A stretch of DNA of 64,000 nucleotides from UBA2272 sp034368805 (GTDB lineage: Bacteria > Actinomycetota > Coriobacteriia > Anaerosomatales > Anaerosomataceae). The first letter of the stretch is position 1; every line of letters starts with the position of its first letter. The stretch is from the NCBI GenBank assembly GCA_034368805.1, contig JAXMLJ010000107.1:41996-105995 (forward strand). The letters run 5' to 3'. The notes beneath the pieces are model-generated. The model saw only the letters and a program-made list of their open reading frames with translations, was not told the DNA's origin and did not search any database. The position numbers and the translations under genes were made by a program. Below, piece after piece: positions 44,792 through 52,353 of the stretch.

Positions 44792-46183
44792 TCACGTGCG
44801 TTGTCTGATGAGATTGGTGAGCGTCTGGATCTGGTTGTAGACGTCCCTCTGTTCTTTCATCAGACGCTGGATCTTCGTGTTGGCGTGGATGACGGTCGTA
44901 TGGTCTCGTCCTCCAAAGCCAGCTCCGATAGCAGGGAGGGAGAGGTCTGTGAGTTCGCGTGTGAGATACATCGCTATCTGGCGGGGGAAGACGATCGACT
45001 GTGTCCTCTTGTCGCCGATCAGCTCGTTCTTGCTGACACCATAGAACCTGCAGACCTCCTGTTGGATGGTCGTCATGGAAATGGGTTTGATCGAGCGTTC
45101 CGGGAAGATGTCCTTCAGGACACTATGGGCCAGATCGAGGCTCATTGGGTGGCGGGTGACTGAACTGAACGCGACAACCCTTAAGAGCGCACCCTCCAAC
45201 TCACGGATATTGTTCGAGAAGCGGTCGGCGATCAAGGAGAAGACATCGTCGGGAACGACCAGATTGTCGGCCTCAGCTTTTCGGCGAAGGATGGCGATGC
45301 GTGTCTCGAGGTCGGGTGGCTGGATGTCTGCGATGAGACCCCAGCCAAAACGCGTCCTGAGGCGTTCTTCGATATCGCCGATCTCGGCGGGGGGTCTGTC
45401 CGAGGAGAGTACTATTTGTTTGCCGGCTTCGCGCAGAGTGTTGAACGTGTGAAAGAACTCGGTCTGAGTCCCCTCCTTGCCGGCGATGAACTGGATGTCG
45501 TCGATGAGAAGCACGTCGTTCTCGCGATACGACCGACGGAAGCCCTCCATCCGGCTCTTGTCACGATCGCCGATCGAGTTGATGAAGTCGTTGACGAACT
45601 GCTCACTGGAAACGTACTTAACCTTCATATGCGGGTAACTTGTCTGAACATAAGAACCAATGGCCTGAAGAAGGTGTGTCTTGCCGAGTCCTGCTCCTCC
45701 GTAGATGAACAGAGGATTATAGGCCGAGCCGGGTGTCTCCGCTGCCGCGAGAGCGACGTGATACGAGAACTGGTTGGATGCACCAACGACGAACGAGTCG
45801 AATGTACACTTCGGGTTCAGTTCGATCTCTGTTTGGCGGGCCCCTCGGCGCGGGGTGGTGGGGGGCACGGAATCAGTCAGTGCGGGTGGTGCAGCCTCGA
45901 CAACCTCCAACACCGGCTCGATGACGATAGGAGCGCCGGCCACACTGAACTTCACAGCCATCGGAGATCCGGTGACCTGCGTGAGGGCAGACGTCAGTAA
46001 GCTTGTATAGCGCGTCTCGAGCCAGTCTCTGGCGAAATCATTCTGGACCGCGACGACCATCTCGTGATCGACGATACCCATAGGAGCCGTCTGCTCGAAC
46101 CAGGTCTTGAATGTCGGGGTGTTGAGTTCTCCCCGCACAACATCGAGCGTATCCTGCCACACCTGATCCACGTCGAGAATCAC
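44792..46183 (-). CDS. dnaA: Chromosomal replication initiator DnaA
   Basis: 463 residues. Domain I (about 1-85, VWQDTLDVVRGELNTPTFKTWF), a short linker, the AAA+ domain with Walker A GGAGLGKTHLL and Walker B LLIDDIQFIAGKEG, and the C-terminal DNA-binding domain with signature GGRDHTTVIHA. It binds DnaA boxes and unwinds oriC. GTG start at 46183, preceded by AAGGCGG. It lies only 12 nt after the stop of a HATPase/winged-helix gene, so the two are almost certainly cotranscribed, an arrangement not standard for dnaA. Confidence 0.98.
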   Translation of the reverse strand: MILDVDQVWQDTLDVVRGELNTPTFKTWFEQTAPMGIVDHEMVVAVQNDFARDWLETRYTSLLTSALTQVTGSPMAVKFSVAGAPIVIEPVLEVVEAAPPALTDSVPPTTPRRGARQTEIELNPKCTFDSFVVGASNQFSYHVALAAAETPGSAYNPLFIYGGAGLGKTHLLQAIGSYVQTSYPHMKVKYVSSEQFVNDFINSIGDRDKSRMEGFRRSYRENDVLLIDDIQFIAGKEGTQTEFFHTFNTLREAGKQIVLSSDRPPAEIGDIEERLRTRFGWGLIADIQPPDLETRIAILRRKAEADNLVVPDDVFSLIADRFSNNIRELEGALLRVVAFSSVTRHPMSLDLAHSVLKDIFPERSIKPISMTTIQQEVCRFYGVSKNELIGDKRTQSIVFPRQIAMYLTRELTDLSLPAIGAGFGGRDHTTVIHANTKIQRLMKEQRDVYNQIQTLTNLIRQRT

Positions 46184-46195
46184 GTGATCGCCGCC

Positions 46196-47017
46196 TTATC
46201 GTCCGAAGAGTGAGTCGAGGTAACGGATTCCACGATCCGTGAGCGCGCGCTTACCGGCCTGATCCGATGCGAGGAGGTCGAGATCCGCCAGGTGTTCAAG
46301 ATCCCGGTACGCGGTCGACAGGCCCACGCCAAGCTCTCGGCGCACAACAGTGGGACCGAGAGCGCCCAACTCCATTGCGAGAGAGAGGACTTGCTTCTGC
46401 CGGAGTGTGAGGGCGACCGAGTCGATGTCGTCGGGTACCTCGGGTACCTCTTCCGCAGTCTGTGCCGGAGGTGATGACGCCCGTCGGTCCATCTGGATCG
46501 TCACCACGGTTCCCGAACCGAGGTTGTCTTCGACCTCGATAGTCCCACCCGAGAAACCGAGACACTCCCGCGCCACAGGCAGCCCCGAGCCCACACCTTT
46601 GATGACGCGCTTCATATGTTCCGTGGCTGTGGAGAATCCCGGGAGGAACACCCGGTCCTTGTCAGGAATGCCAGGACCTTGGTCGGCGAACCTGATCGTC
46701 GAGCCGTCATCGAGAATGCTCACAACCACTTCGTCGAAGCCGGCGTGAATGAAGTTCTCCACCACTTCACGGACGACCGCATAAGGAATCGTGCCGCCGG
46801 CCGCATGCGATAGCTCGTACACACGAGTAGCGAGGCTCTCGATCAAGTCCCGAGCGCCGGCTTCGGTCACCTGCTCGACCCGTGGTGGGGCGGTCAACGC
46901 GTCGTAGACGGCTACAAGCGCCGGGCCTGGGACCGGGTTGACGGTCTGCGTCTCGGCCGGAATTGTCAACGAGCCAGGGACGTGGGTGTCACTTCCCCCC
47001 CGGTAGAAAGTCTTCAT
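46196..47017 (-). CDS. HATPase-domain protein with C-terminal winged helix, upstream of dnaA
   Basis: 273 residues; no named family recognised. A GHKL ATPase domain (about 45-185) has N-box REVVENFIHAGFDEVVV, G1 DQGPGIPDKDR and G2 GVGSGLPVARECLGFSGG, as in SpoIIAB/anti-sigma kinases and histidine kinases, but no HisKA or sensor domain is present. Residues 205-273 form a helix-turn-helix/winged helix (QKQVLSLAMELGALGPTVVRRELGVGLSTAYRDLEHL). Start ATG 47017 with GGGGGTG about 6 nt upstream; an earlier in-frame start is possible. It lies between oriC and dnaA, 12 nt before dnaA. Its promoter must overlap the DnaA boxes at 47040-47200, so DnaA-dependent control is plausible. It may act as an ATP-responsive regulator of dnaA; that is inference. 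Confidence 0.8.
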   Translation of the reverse strand: MKTFYRGGSDTHVPGSLTIPAETQTVNPVPGPALVAVYDALTAPPRVEQVTEAGARDLIESLATRVYELSHAAGGTIPYAVVREVVENFIHAGFDEVVVSILDDGSTIRFADQGPGIPDKDRVFLPGFSTATEHMKRVIKGVGSGLPVARECLGFSGGTIEVEDNLGSGTVVTIQMDRRASSPPAQTAEEVPEVPDDIDSVALTLRQKQVLSLAMELGALGPTVVRRELGVGLSTAYRDLEHLADLDLLASDQAGKRALTDRGIRYLDSLFGR

Positions 47018-47038
47018 TTGCGACACCCCCTTGTTGGT

Positions 47039-47600
47039 CCGTCCACACATTCATCCACATGCCGGTTCTGGCGAGCTGCCAGAGAAACTGCTGCTAGGCG
47101 CCGTGTCTTGAAGGCTCGCCCGTCACTTGAGACCTTGTGGCGAGACGGCTATGAACAGGTGGTTTCCTAACTGTCCACAAGTCTTTCCACACATGTGGAT
47201 AGACTTTCCGCCAGCCACATCGAACACCCATCGAACACGCAGGTCGCGGGTACTTCAGGCAAGGAGACCGGTTTCCAGAGCCCGGCGGCCTGTGGGAATG
47301 TGCCAATCGCTGTGGATAGTGATTGGCACACGGCGAAAGACCGGTGAAACAAACATCCGCGAGCTGTGGACAAGATGATCACCCGACAGACATGGAGCAG
47401 CCAGGCGCTACACAAACACACGCCGTGAGCAGCAAGTTTTCAAGGAAGGACCCACAACGCGAGCGGTCCTGAAACGGAGCCGATTCTAGCAGACCGACGG
47501 GTGCTCTCACAACGAGGTGTAGGAGGTTATCCACAGCCGGGACCCGCACGAGTCCTGCGTTTTCCACACTGTCCACAGATTTCTGACTATTTTTACTCCC
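47039..47600. other. Replication origin (oriC) with DnaA-box cluster
   Basis: Non-coding, between the leftward dnaA cluster and rightward rpmH cluster. Sites resembling TTATCCACA/TTGTCCACA or their complements lie at 47039-47047, 47051-47059 (TCATCCACA), 47171-47179, 47183-47191, 47194-47202 (TGTGGATAG), 47311-47319 (TGTGGATAG), 47365-47373 (TGTGGACAA), 47527-47535 (TTATCCACA, perfect), 47560-47568 (TTTTCCACA) and 47569-47577. The boxes at 47527-47577 are followed by an A/T-rich stretch (about 47578-47597) that could be the unwinding element. A further inverted repeat, TCTGGC-GAGCT-GCCAGA, lies at 47067-47083. Gene direction switches here as expected at a bidirectional origin. Confidence 0.9.
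47299..47330. repeat. Perfect 10-bp inverted repeat enclosing a DnaA box
   Basis: TGTGCCAATC and GATTGGCACA are exact complements, separated by 12 nt that contain the DnaA-like site TGTGGATAG (47311-47319). It could be a dimeric regulator operator overlapping DnaA binding, or a cruciform. Confidence 0.85.
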
Positions 47601-47664
47601 GCCCACGTGTCGTCGTATACACCCACTGTGCAGGAGATGCGTGCCCGATACACAGTGCGACTCG

Positions 47665-47694
47665 TTGACACGTCACGATGGCCGCCGCTATAAT
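47665..47694 (+). promoter_or_regulatory. rpmH promoter
   Basis: Both boxes match consensus: -35 TTGACA (47665-47670) and -10 TATAAT (47689-47694), spacer 18 nt, about 50 nt upstream of rpmH. It should drive rpmH-rnpA-yidD strongly. Confidence 0.9.
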
Positions 47695-47745
47695 CGCCAG
47701 GCTTGTGCCCGGCTCACCGCCGGAGCGCCGATAGGAGGGACCATC

Positions 47746-47892
47746 GTGAAGCGTACGTACCAACCGAACAACCGAAAGCGCGCCAAGACGCACGGGTTCC
47801 GGAAGCGCATGTCCACGAAGGCGGGTCGGGCTATCCTGGCCGCGCGTCGTCGCAAGGGTCGCACGGTCTTGTGCCCGAGCGCTGCATCGTAG
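47746..47892 (+). CDS. rpmH: Ribosomal protein bL34
   Basis: 48 residues beginning VKRTYQPNNRKRAKTHGFRKRM, the nearly invariant L34 sequence, then STKAGRAILAARRRKGR. GTG start at 47746 with AGGAGGG 7 nt upstream. A longer in-frame reading upstream crosses the promoter and is not real. First gene of the rightward origin operon. Confidence 0.98.
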   Translation: MKRTYQPNNRKRAKTHGFRKRMSTKAGRAILAARRRKGRTVLCPSAAS

Positions 47893-47922
47893 TGGATCTC
47901 GGCGCCGAACAGGGAGGGCGCC

Positions 47923-48255
47923 ATGCGGACGATCACCGCGCACGCCGACATCGATCGGTTGTTCGCTAGAGGAAGCCGCACGACGCACCCGGCGCTCATC
48001 GTTCTGGCCGTCGAAACCCCTGAAGCACGCGACCCGAATGGGCGCGTGCTTTTTGTTGCGGGCAAGAAGTTGGGTTCCGCGGTGATGCGGAACCGCAGCA
48101 AGCGCGTGATGAGGGCGGCGACGAGGCGCGCGGGAGGATCTTGGCCCGGGTGGGACGTCGCACTCGTTGCGCGGCGCGGGACTCACTCGGCCGCGCCCGA
48201 GGTGATCGATGCCGCACTCGCGGCGGCTGTCCAAAGGCTCAGGCGGGATCGATGA
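47923..48255 (+). CDS. rnpA: Ribonuclease P protein component
   Basis: 110 residues. The RNA-binding motif RNRSKRVMRAATRR is the RNase P protein signature, preceded by VAGKKLGSAV. It assists the catalytic RNA in 5' tRNA maturation. Start ATG with GGAGGG about 4 nt upstream; 30 nt after rpmH, the usual pairing. Its stop overlaps the yidD start as ATGA. Confidence 0.95.
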   Translation: MRTITAHADIDRLFARGSRTTHPALIVLAVETPEARDPNGRVLFVAGKKLGSAVMRNRSKRVMRAATRRAGGSWPGWDVALVARRGTHSAAPEVIDAALAAAVQRLRRDR

Positions 48256-48473
48256 AGAACCCGATGGCGCTCGTGGTCGTGGGTCTTATCCGCATGTACC
48301 AGCGCGCGATCTCCCCGCTGCTGCCGGCATCATGCCGCTTCTATCCGACATGCTCCAGCTATGCCGTGGCAGCGATTGCCCGGCACGGCCTCGCTCGAGG
48401 GGGGTGGATGGCCCTCAAGCGCATCGGCCGATGCCATCCATGGAATCCCGGAGGATATGATCCCGTGCCGTAG
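48252..48473 (+). CDS. yidD: Membrane protein insertion efficiency factor YidD
   Basis: 73 residues. The three-Cys cluster SCRFYPTCSSYA and GRCHPWNPGGYDPVP is diagnostic. Small membrane-associated protein that assists YidC-dependent insertion. The start overlaps rnpA by 4 nt; it sits between rnpA and yidC as in most bacteria. Confidence 0.95.
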   Translation: MKNPMALVVVGLIRMYQRAISPLLPASCRFYPTCSSYAVAAIARHGLARGGWMALKRIGRCHPWNPGGYDPVP

Positions 48474-48585
48474 GCGGGCGCGATAGTATAGTGTAGTGAC
48501 TGCAAACGACCCCCCGACACGCATCGGGAGTGGAGACGATCCCACATCCTGAAGTCGCGCCACACTGCAAGGAGGCTGGCTTTCC

Positions 48586-49305
48586 GTGCTCGAACCCATT
48601 GAGAAGCTACTCTTCGACGTTCTACAGATTCTGCACTCGGTGGTGGGAGACTACGGCCTTGCGATCATCGCGCTGACCGTGGTGGTTCGAATCATGCTGC
48701 TCCCCCTGACAGTCAAGCAGACCAAGTCAATGTACGAGCTTCAGCGGATCCAGCCAAAGATCAAGGAGTTGCAGGAGAAGTACAAAAAGGACAAGGAGAA
48801 GCTCCAGGAGGAGACGCTCAAGTTCTACCAAGAGAACAAAGTGAACCCGTTCGGGGGCTGTCTGCCCCTTTTGCTGCAGATGCCTATCTTCTTCGCCCTG
48901 TTCCGGATGCTTGGGACGACAGGCACCAAACCTGGTCTCTTCCCGAACTACATCGCATCACTGCCAGACGCGGCCGCCGAAGCGGCTTCCAGATTCTGGA
49001 TTGTATTGCCAGATATTACCATGTCGGCCGGACAAGTGTACAGCGGAGACGGTCTCGTGGCCGCACTTCCATACCTCATCTTCGTCGTCCTGTTTGGTCT
49101 TAGTACCGTCGTGCCACAGCTCATGCAGCCCGGTGCTCAGAACCAGCAGAAGCAGATGGCGATCCTTATGGGTGGCATGATGCTGTTCTTCGGTTGGAGC
49201 GTATCGGCCGGTGTCGTACTCTACTGGGTCACTCAGGGGCTTCTAGGCTTGCTCCAGCAGGTGATCCAGACACGAATCTACAAGGCGCAGGAGGAGCAGG
49301 CATGA
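48586..49305 (+). CDS. yidC: YidC/Oxa1-family membrane protein insertase
   Basis: 239 residues, the short form without the large periplasmic P1 domain of Gram-negative YidC. Membrane segments are visible at about 22-42 (with the conserved Arg in VVVRIMLLPL), 85-105 (GGCLPLLLQMPIFFALFRML), 155-175 and 185-225. A charged cytoplasmic loop (KIKELQEKYKKDKEKLQEE) lies between the first two. Inserts membrane proteins alone or with SecYEG. GTG start with AGGAGG about 10 nt upstream; the stop overlaps the jag start by ATGA. Confidence 0.95.
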   Translation: MLEPIEKLLFDVLQILHSVVGDYGLAIIALTVVVRIMLLPLTVKQTKSMYELQRIQPKIKELQEKYKKDKEKLQEETLKFYQENKVNPFGGCLPLLLQMPIFFALFRMLGTTGTKPGLFPNYIASLPDAAAEAASRFWIVLPDITMSAGQVYSGDGLVAALPYLIFVVLFGLSTVVPQLMQPGAQNQQKQMAILMGGMMLFFGWSVSAGVVLYWVTQGLLGLLQQVIQTRIYKAQEEQA

Positions 49306-50051
49306 TCCGTGAGGTGACGACGGAGGGCCCATCGGTTGCGGAAGCCATCGACGCGGCGCTCGAGGAGATGGGCGTCCAGCAGGATGCGGTGGAGTACGAG
49401 GTGCTTGAGGAGCCGGGGCGTGGCATTTTCGGCGGATCCGGGAAGAGAGCCCGTGTGAGGGTCTGGGTCAAGCCGGAGATCCTGCTGGGCCGGCCCGGTG
49501 AGGCAGCCGAGGACACCGAGTCCGATGACGAGCATCCTGAGGTTGCTGTGTCGCAGCCCCACAACAATGACGATGAGGGTGAGTTGACAGACGCGGAGCT
49601 CGACGCGATCGCGGATGTCGGCGTTCAGACGATCGGCGAAATTCTCAGTTGCGTTGGCATGGAGGCGGAGATCGATGAGTTCGAAGGAGACGAGGGTGAG
49701 ATCATCCTCGATATCGTTGGAGATGACTTTGGTCTCCTGATCGGGCGGCACGGGCGTACGCTTGATGCGCTTCAGGTTCTCGTCGCGGCGATCACGAACA
49801 GGAAGACCGGACAACGGTACCCCCTCGTGGTGGATGTCTCCGGCTATCGTCACCGGCGAAGGGTGAAGATCGAGGAGATCGCACGCAGGGCAGCCGATCG
49901 TGCCGTGCGACAGCAGCGGCCGGTCTCTCTCCGGCCGATGACCAGCTTCGAGAGGCGTGTTGTGCATGTTGCGCTCCGGGACGACCGTCGAGTCACAACC
50001 GAGAGCGAGGGCGACGAGCCCCGGCGCATGGTGATCATCCACCCACAGTAG
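49302..50051 (+). CDS. jag: RNA-binding protein Jag/KhpB
   Basis: 249 residues. N-terminal Jag-N domain (about 1-52, EVTTEGPSVAEAIDAALEEMGV..GIFGGSGKRARV), an acidic linker (about 60-95), a KH domain with GLLIGRHGRTLDALQ, and a C-terminal R3H domain with MTSFERRVVHVALRDDRRVTTESEGDEP. Binds RNA, partnering KhpA in Gram-positive bacteria to influence cell division and envelope growth. Overlaps yidC by 4 nt. Last gene of the operon, followed 20 nt later by a strong terminator. Confidence 0.95.
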   Translation: MIREVTTEGPSVAEAIDAALEEMGVQQDAVEYEVLEEPGRGIFGGSGKRARVRVWVKPEILLGRPGEAAEDTESDDEHPEVAVSQPHNNDDEGELTDAELDAIADVGVQTIGEILSCVGMEAEIDEFEGDEGEIILDIVGDDFGLLIGRHGRTLDALQVLVAAITNRKTGQRYPLVVDVSGYRHRRRVKIEEIARRAADRAVRQQRPVSLRPMTSFERRVVHVALRDDRRVTTESEGDEPRRMVIIHPQ

Positions 50052-50071
50052 TCGGCGTGGGGAGAGAGAGC

Positions 50072-50100
50072 GTAAGGGGCGCCCAGTAGGCGCCCCTTAC
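50072..50100 (+). terminator. Rho-independent terminator after jag
   Basis: Perfect 12-bp stem GTAAGGGGCGCC with its complement, 5-nt loop CAGTA, then CTTTTCC on the plus strand, 20 nt past the jag stop. Confidence 0.92.
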
Positions 50101-50635
50101 CTTTTCCATCGTCGCCGGTCGACCGTGGCGCTCTCCCAGGCCCGATCCTGATTCAGGCGGCGAACGCCGCAGCTGACGGCACACCAAAGGCTGAACGGCG
50201 CTGCCACGCCATTGTCCGGCGTGTGCGGTTGACACGCATCAGAGGCTGCGCCGGCACCAGCTACCCAGGCGGGCGGTGTCCGTTCTCACCTTTCAGGTGC
50301 GGGCCTTTCACCGATCGGGCGGATACAGATCGCAGAAGTCCGGCGCGTGCATTCATCTACGTGCCGATCGCCGTGGCGCGCGGCACGGCGCATCTCCCGG
50401 CAGGGCTTGTGACACGCAGGGTTCCGGAGGTCCGAGGACACCCGGTCGACCGCTGCTCCCGGCAGGTACCCTACTCCATGCGGACGGGTGACTGAAGTCC
50501 ACGATGCGTGGGACCACGACAGTAGACCGCAGGTTCATGCTTGTGAGCTTCCGCAAGGCGCTCGTCCGTCGGCCCGCGGGGCGTCTCAGCCGGCGCTGCA
50601 ATCGAAGGCGTGGCCCCAACGGCGAGACAACCGGG
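50101..50635. other. Intergenic region between jag terminator and parS
   Basis: About 535 nt with no convincing gene on either strand; open frames lack ribosome sites and family resemblance. An inverted repeat GCGTGT/ACACGC lies at about 50219-50237 and overlaps a TTGACA hexamer with no matching -10. No structured RNA family (SRP, RNase P or tmRNA) was recognised. Confidence 0.5.
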
Positions 50636-50649
50636 GTTTCACGTGAAAC
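50636..50649. promoter_or_regulatory. parS site 1 (ParB-binding)
   Basis: GTTTCACGTGAAAC, a perfect match to the 14-bp core of the bacterial parS palindrome. It lies in the non-coding region upstream of rsmG and about 1.7 kb from parB. Nucleation site for ParB spreading in chromosome segregation. Confidence 0.95.
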
Positions 50650-50703
50650 CCGATACGGCTTGCGGCGGGAGACCTCTTGCATGTAGTGGTGTCAAAGGGC
50701 AGA

Positions 50704-51474
50704 ATGTTTCACGTGAAACCAACCACCGACGACATCCTCGCTCCGAGCAGCGTCATCGCTGCCGCCGAACGCGTCGAGTGCAGGTTGAATGAAGCCGAGG
50801 CGGCTTCCATCACCCGGCATGCGCTGATGATGCTTGACGCGAACAAGTATGTGAACCTCACGCGCATCACGGAGCCGGAAGCGGTCCTCCGACTACATAT
50901 CATGGATTCCCTGGCCTGGCTCCAACATGTTGCGCCGGTCCATGGTCCGTTGGTTGATATCGGATCAGGTGCGGGATACCCCGGTGTGCCTCTGGCGATA
51001 GCGCTCGGTATACACACCGTGCTGTGCGAGTCCGTGCAAAAGAAGGCCAAGTACCTCCGTGATGTTCTGCTGGAGATTGATTGCTCAGCTGAGGTGTACG
51101 CCGGCCGTGCCGAGGAGCTGGCGGTCGAGCGTGGTCCCTTTGCAGAAACCGTAGTGGCGCGCGCGGTGGCGCCAGTCGCGTCTCTTGTGGAGCTTGCTGC
51201 TCCGCTACTCATGGTGGGCGGGCGGCTAATCGCACTGAAGGGCGCTCTCACGGGCGGCGAGGTCGAACTGGGCAAGAGAGCCGCGGAGTTCTGTGGGCTT
51301 GAACTAGCCGGAGCGAGTTCATATGTACTGCCGGGTGGTGATGAGATGCGGGCAACGGTGGAGTTCGTCAAAGCCCGTGGGCCCCGGATCAAGCTGCCAC
51401 GTCAACCCGGGAAGGCCCAGCGGGAGCCTCTTGGCGGCCGCCAAGAGAAGAATATGGCCGACCGTGAAGAGTAG
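50704..51474 (+). CDS. rsmG: 16S rRNA (guanine527-N7)-methyltransferase RsmG
   Basis: 256 residues. SAM-binding motif DIGSGAGYPGVPLA near residue 82, preceded by NLTRITEPEAVLRLHIMDSL, typical of RsmG; methylates G527 of 16S rRNA. The ATG at 50704 (AAGGG 6 nt upstream) gives the N-terminus MFHVKP, which is encoded by a parS site, a known arrangement near actinobacterial and other origins. A TTG start nine codons earlier at 50677, with GGGAG upstream, is an alternative. Followed 75 nt later by parA. Confidence 0.95.
   Translation: MFHVKPTTDDILAPSSVIAAAERVECRLNEAEAASITRHALMMLDANKYVNLTRITEPEAVLRLHIMDSLAWLQHVAPVHGPLVDIGSGAGYPGVPLAIALGIHTVLCESVQKKAKYLRDVLLEIDCSAEVYAGRAEELAVERGPFAETVVARAVAPVASLVELAAPLLMVGGRLIALKGALTGGEVELGKRAAEFCGLELAGASSYVLPGGDEMRATVEFVKARGPRIKLPRQPGKAQREPLGGRQEKNMADREE
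50706..50719. promoter_or_regulatory. parS site 2, inside the start of rsmG
   Basis: A second perfect GTTTCACGTGAAAC core, exactly 70 bp from the first, overlapping codons 1-6 of rsmG and encoding FHVK. Confidence 0.95.
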
Positions 51475-51549
51475 GGGTCGCCGACTGTGCTGACGCACGT
51501 CCATGGCGTATACTGACCGCTGGGAGCACTACTCGGGAGGAGGCACCAA

Positions 51550-52353
51550 GTGTCTGAGGGTACCGTCGGGCAGGGGGGGCATCGCGCCGGCGAGGCGTTT
51601 GTCATCGCGGTGGTGAACCAGAAAGGTGGCGTCGGTAAGAGCACGACTGCCGTCAACCTTGCGGCGACTCTCGGGGACGAGGGGAAGCGGGTCCTGCTCA
51701 TAGACCTCGATCCTCAAGGCAATGCGACTTCGGGATACGGGCTCGACAAGAACCGCCGAGAGGAGTGCATCTACAACGTCCTACTCGGCGACGTCCCTAT
51801 AGAGAAGCTCATTGAGCCAGTCGCCGTCGAACATGTGTTCGTCGTTCCCTCAACGATTCAGCTTGCGGGGGCCGAGATCGAGCTTGTCTCCGCTTTCAGC
51901 CGGGAGTCCAAGCTCAAACAAGTCCTTGAACCCGTCCTTGGCGACTTCGATTTCGTGATAGTCGACTGTCCACCGTCTCTCGGCCTGCTGACCATCAACG
52001 CGCTGACGGCCGCCAACGGGGTGCTCATCCCGGTTCAGTGTGAGTACTACGCGCTGGAGGGCCTGAGTAAGCTCATGGAGAGCGTGCGCCTCGTGAGAAC
52101 CCACCTGAACCCGTCGCTCGGGGTGTTCGGCGTGCTCATGACCATGTTCGATCGACGCACGAGGCTGTCGCAGCAGGTGGTCGACGAAGTACGCGACTTC
52201 TTTGAGGACACCGTCTTCGCGACGCTCATCCCCCGGGGAGTCCGGCTGTCCGAGGCGCCCAGTTTCGGCATGCCGGTAACGCTCTACGACCCGCACGGAC
52301 GTGGTGCGGAGGCATATCGGAATCTCGCGAAGGAAGTGATCAGCCGTGTCTAA
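51550..52353 (+). CDS. parA: Chromosome partitioning ATPase ParA/Soj
   Basis: 267 residues. Deviant Walker A KGGVGKSTTAVNLAA near residue 26, Walker A' LLIDLDPQGNAT, and Walker B DFVIVDCPPSLGLLT. A 15-residue N-terminal extension precedes the ATPase fold. Moves ParB-parS complexes and can influence DnaA. GTG start with AGGAGG about 6 nt upstream. Overlaps parB by 8 nt. Confidence 0.97.
   Translation: MSEGTVGQGGHRAGEAFVIAVVNQKGGVGKSTTAVNLAATLGDEGKRVLLIDLDPQGNATSGYGLDKNRREECIYNVLLGDVPIEKLIEPVAVEHVFVVPSTIQLAGAEIELVSAFSRESKLKQVLEPVLGDFDFVIVDCPPSLGLLTINALTAANGVLIPVQCEYYALEGLSKLMESVRLVRTHLNPSLGVFGVLMTMFDRRTRLSQQVVDEVRDFFEDTVFATLIPRGVRLSEAPSFGMPVTLYDPHGRGAEAYRNLAKEVISRV

Noticed and set aside
50101..50635. 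A possible structured RNA gene (SRP or RNase P RNA) between jag and rsmG
   Set aside because: None of the conserved cores of these RNAs could be found, and no promoter-terminator pair frames the region.
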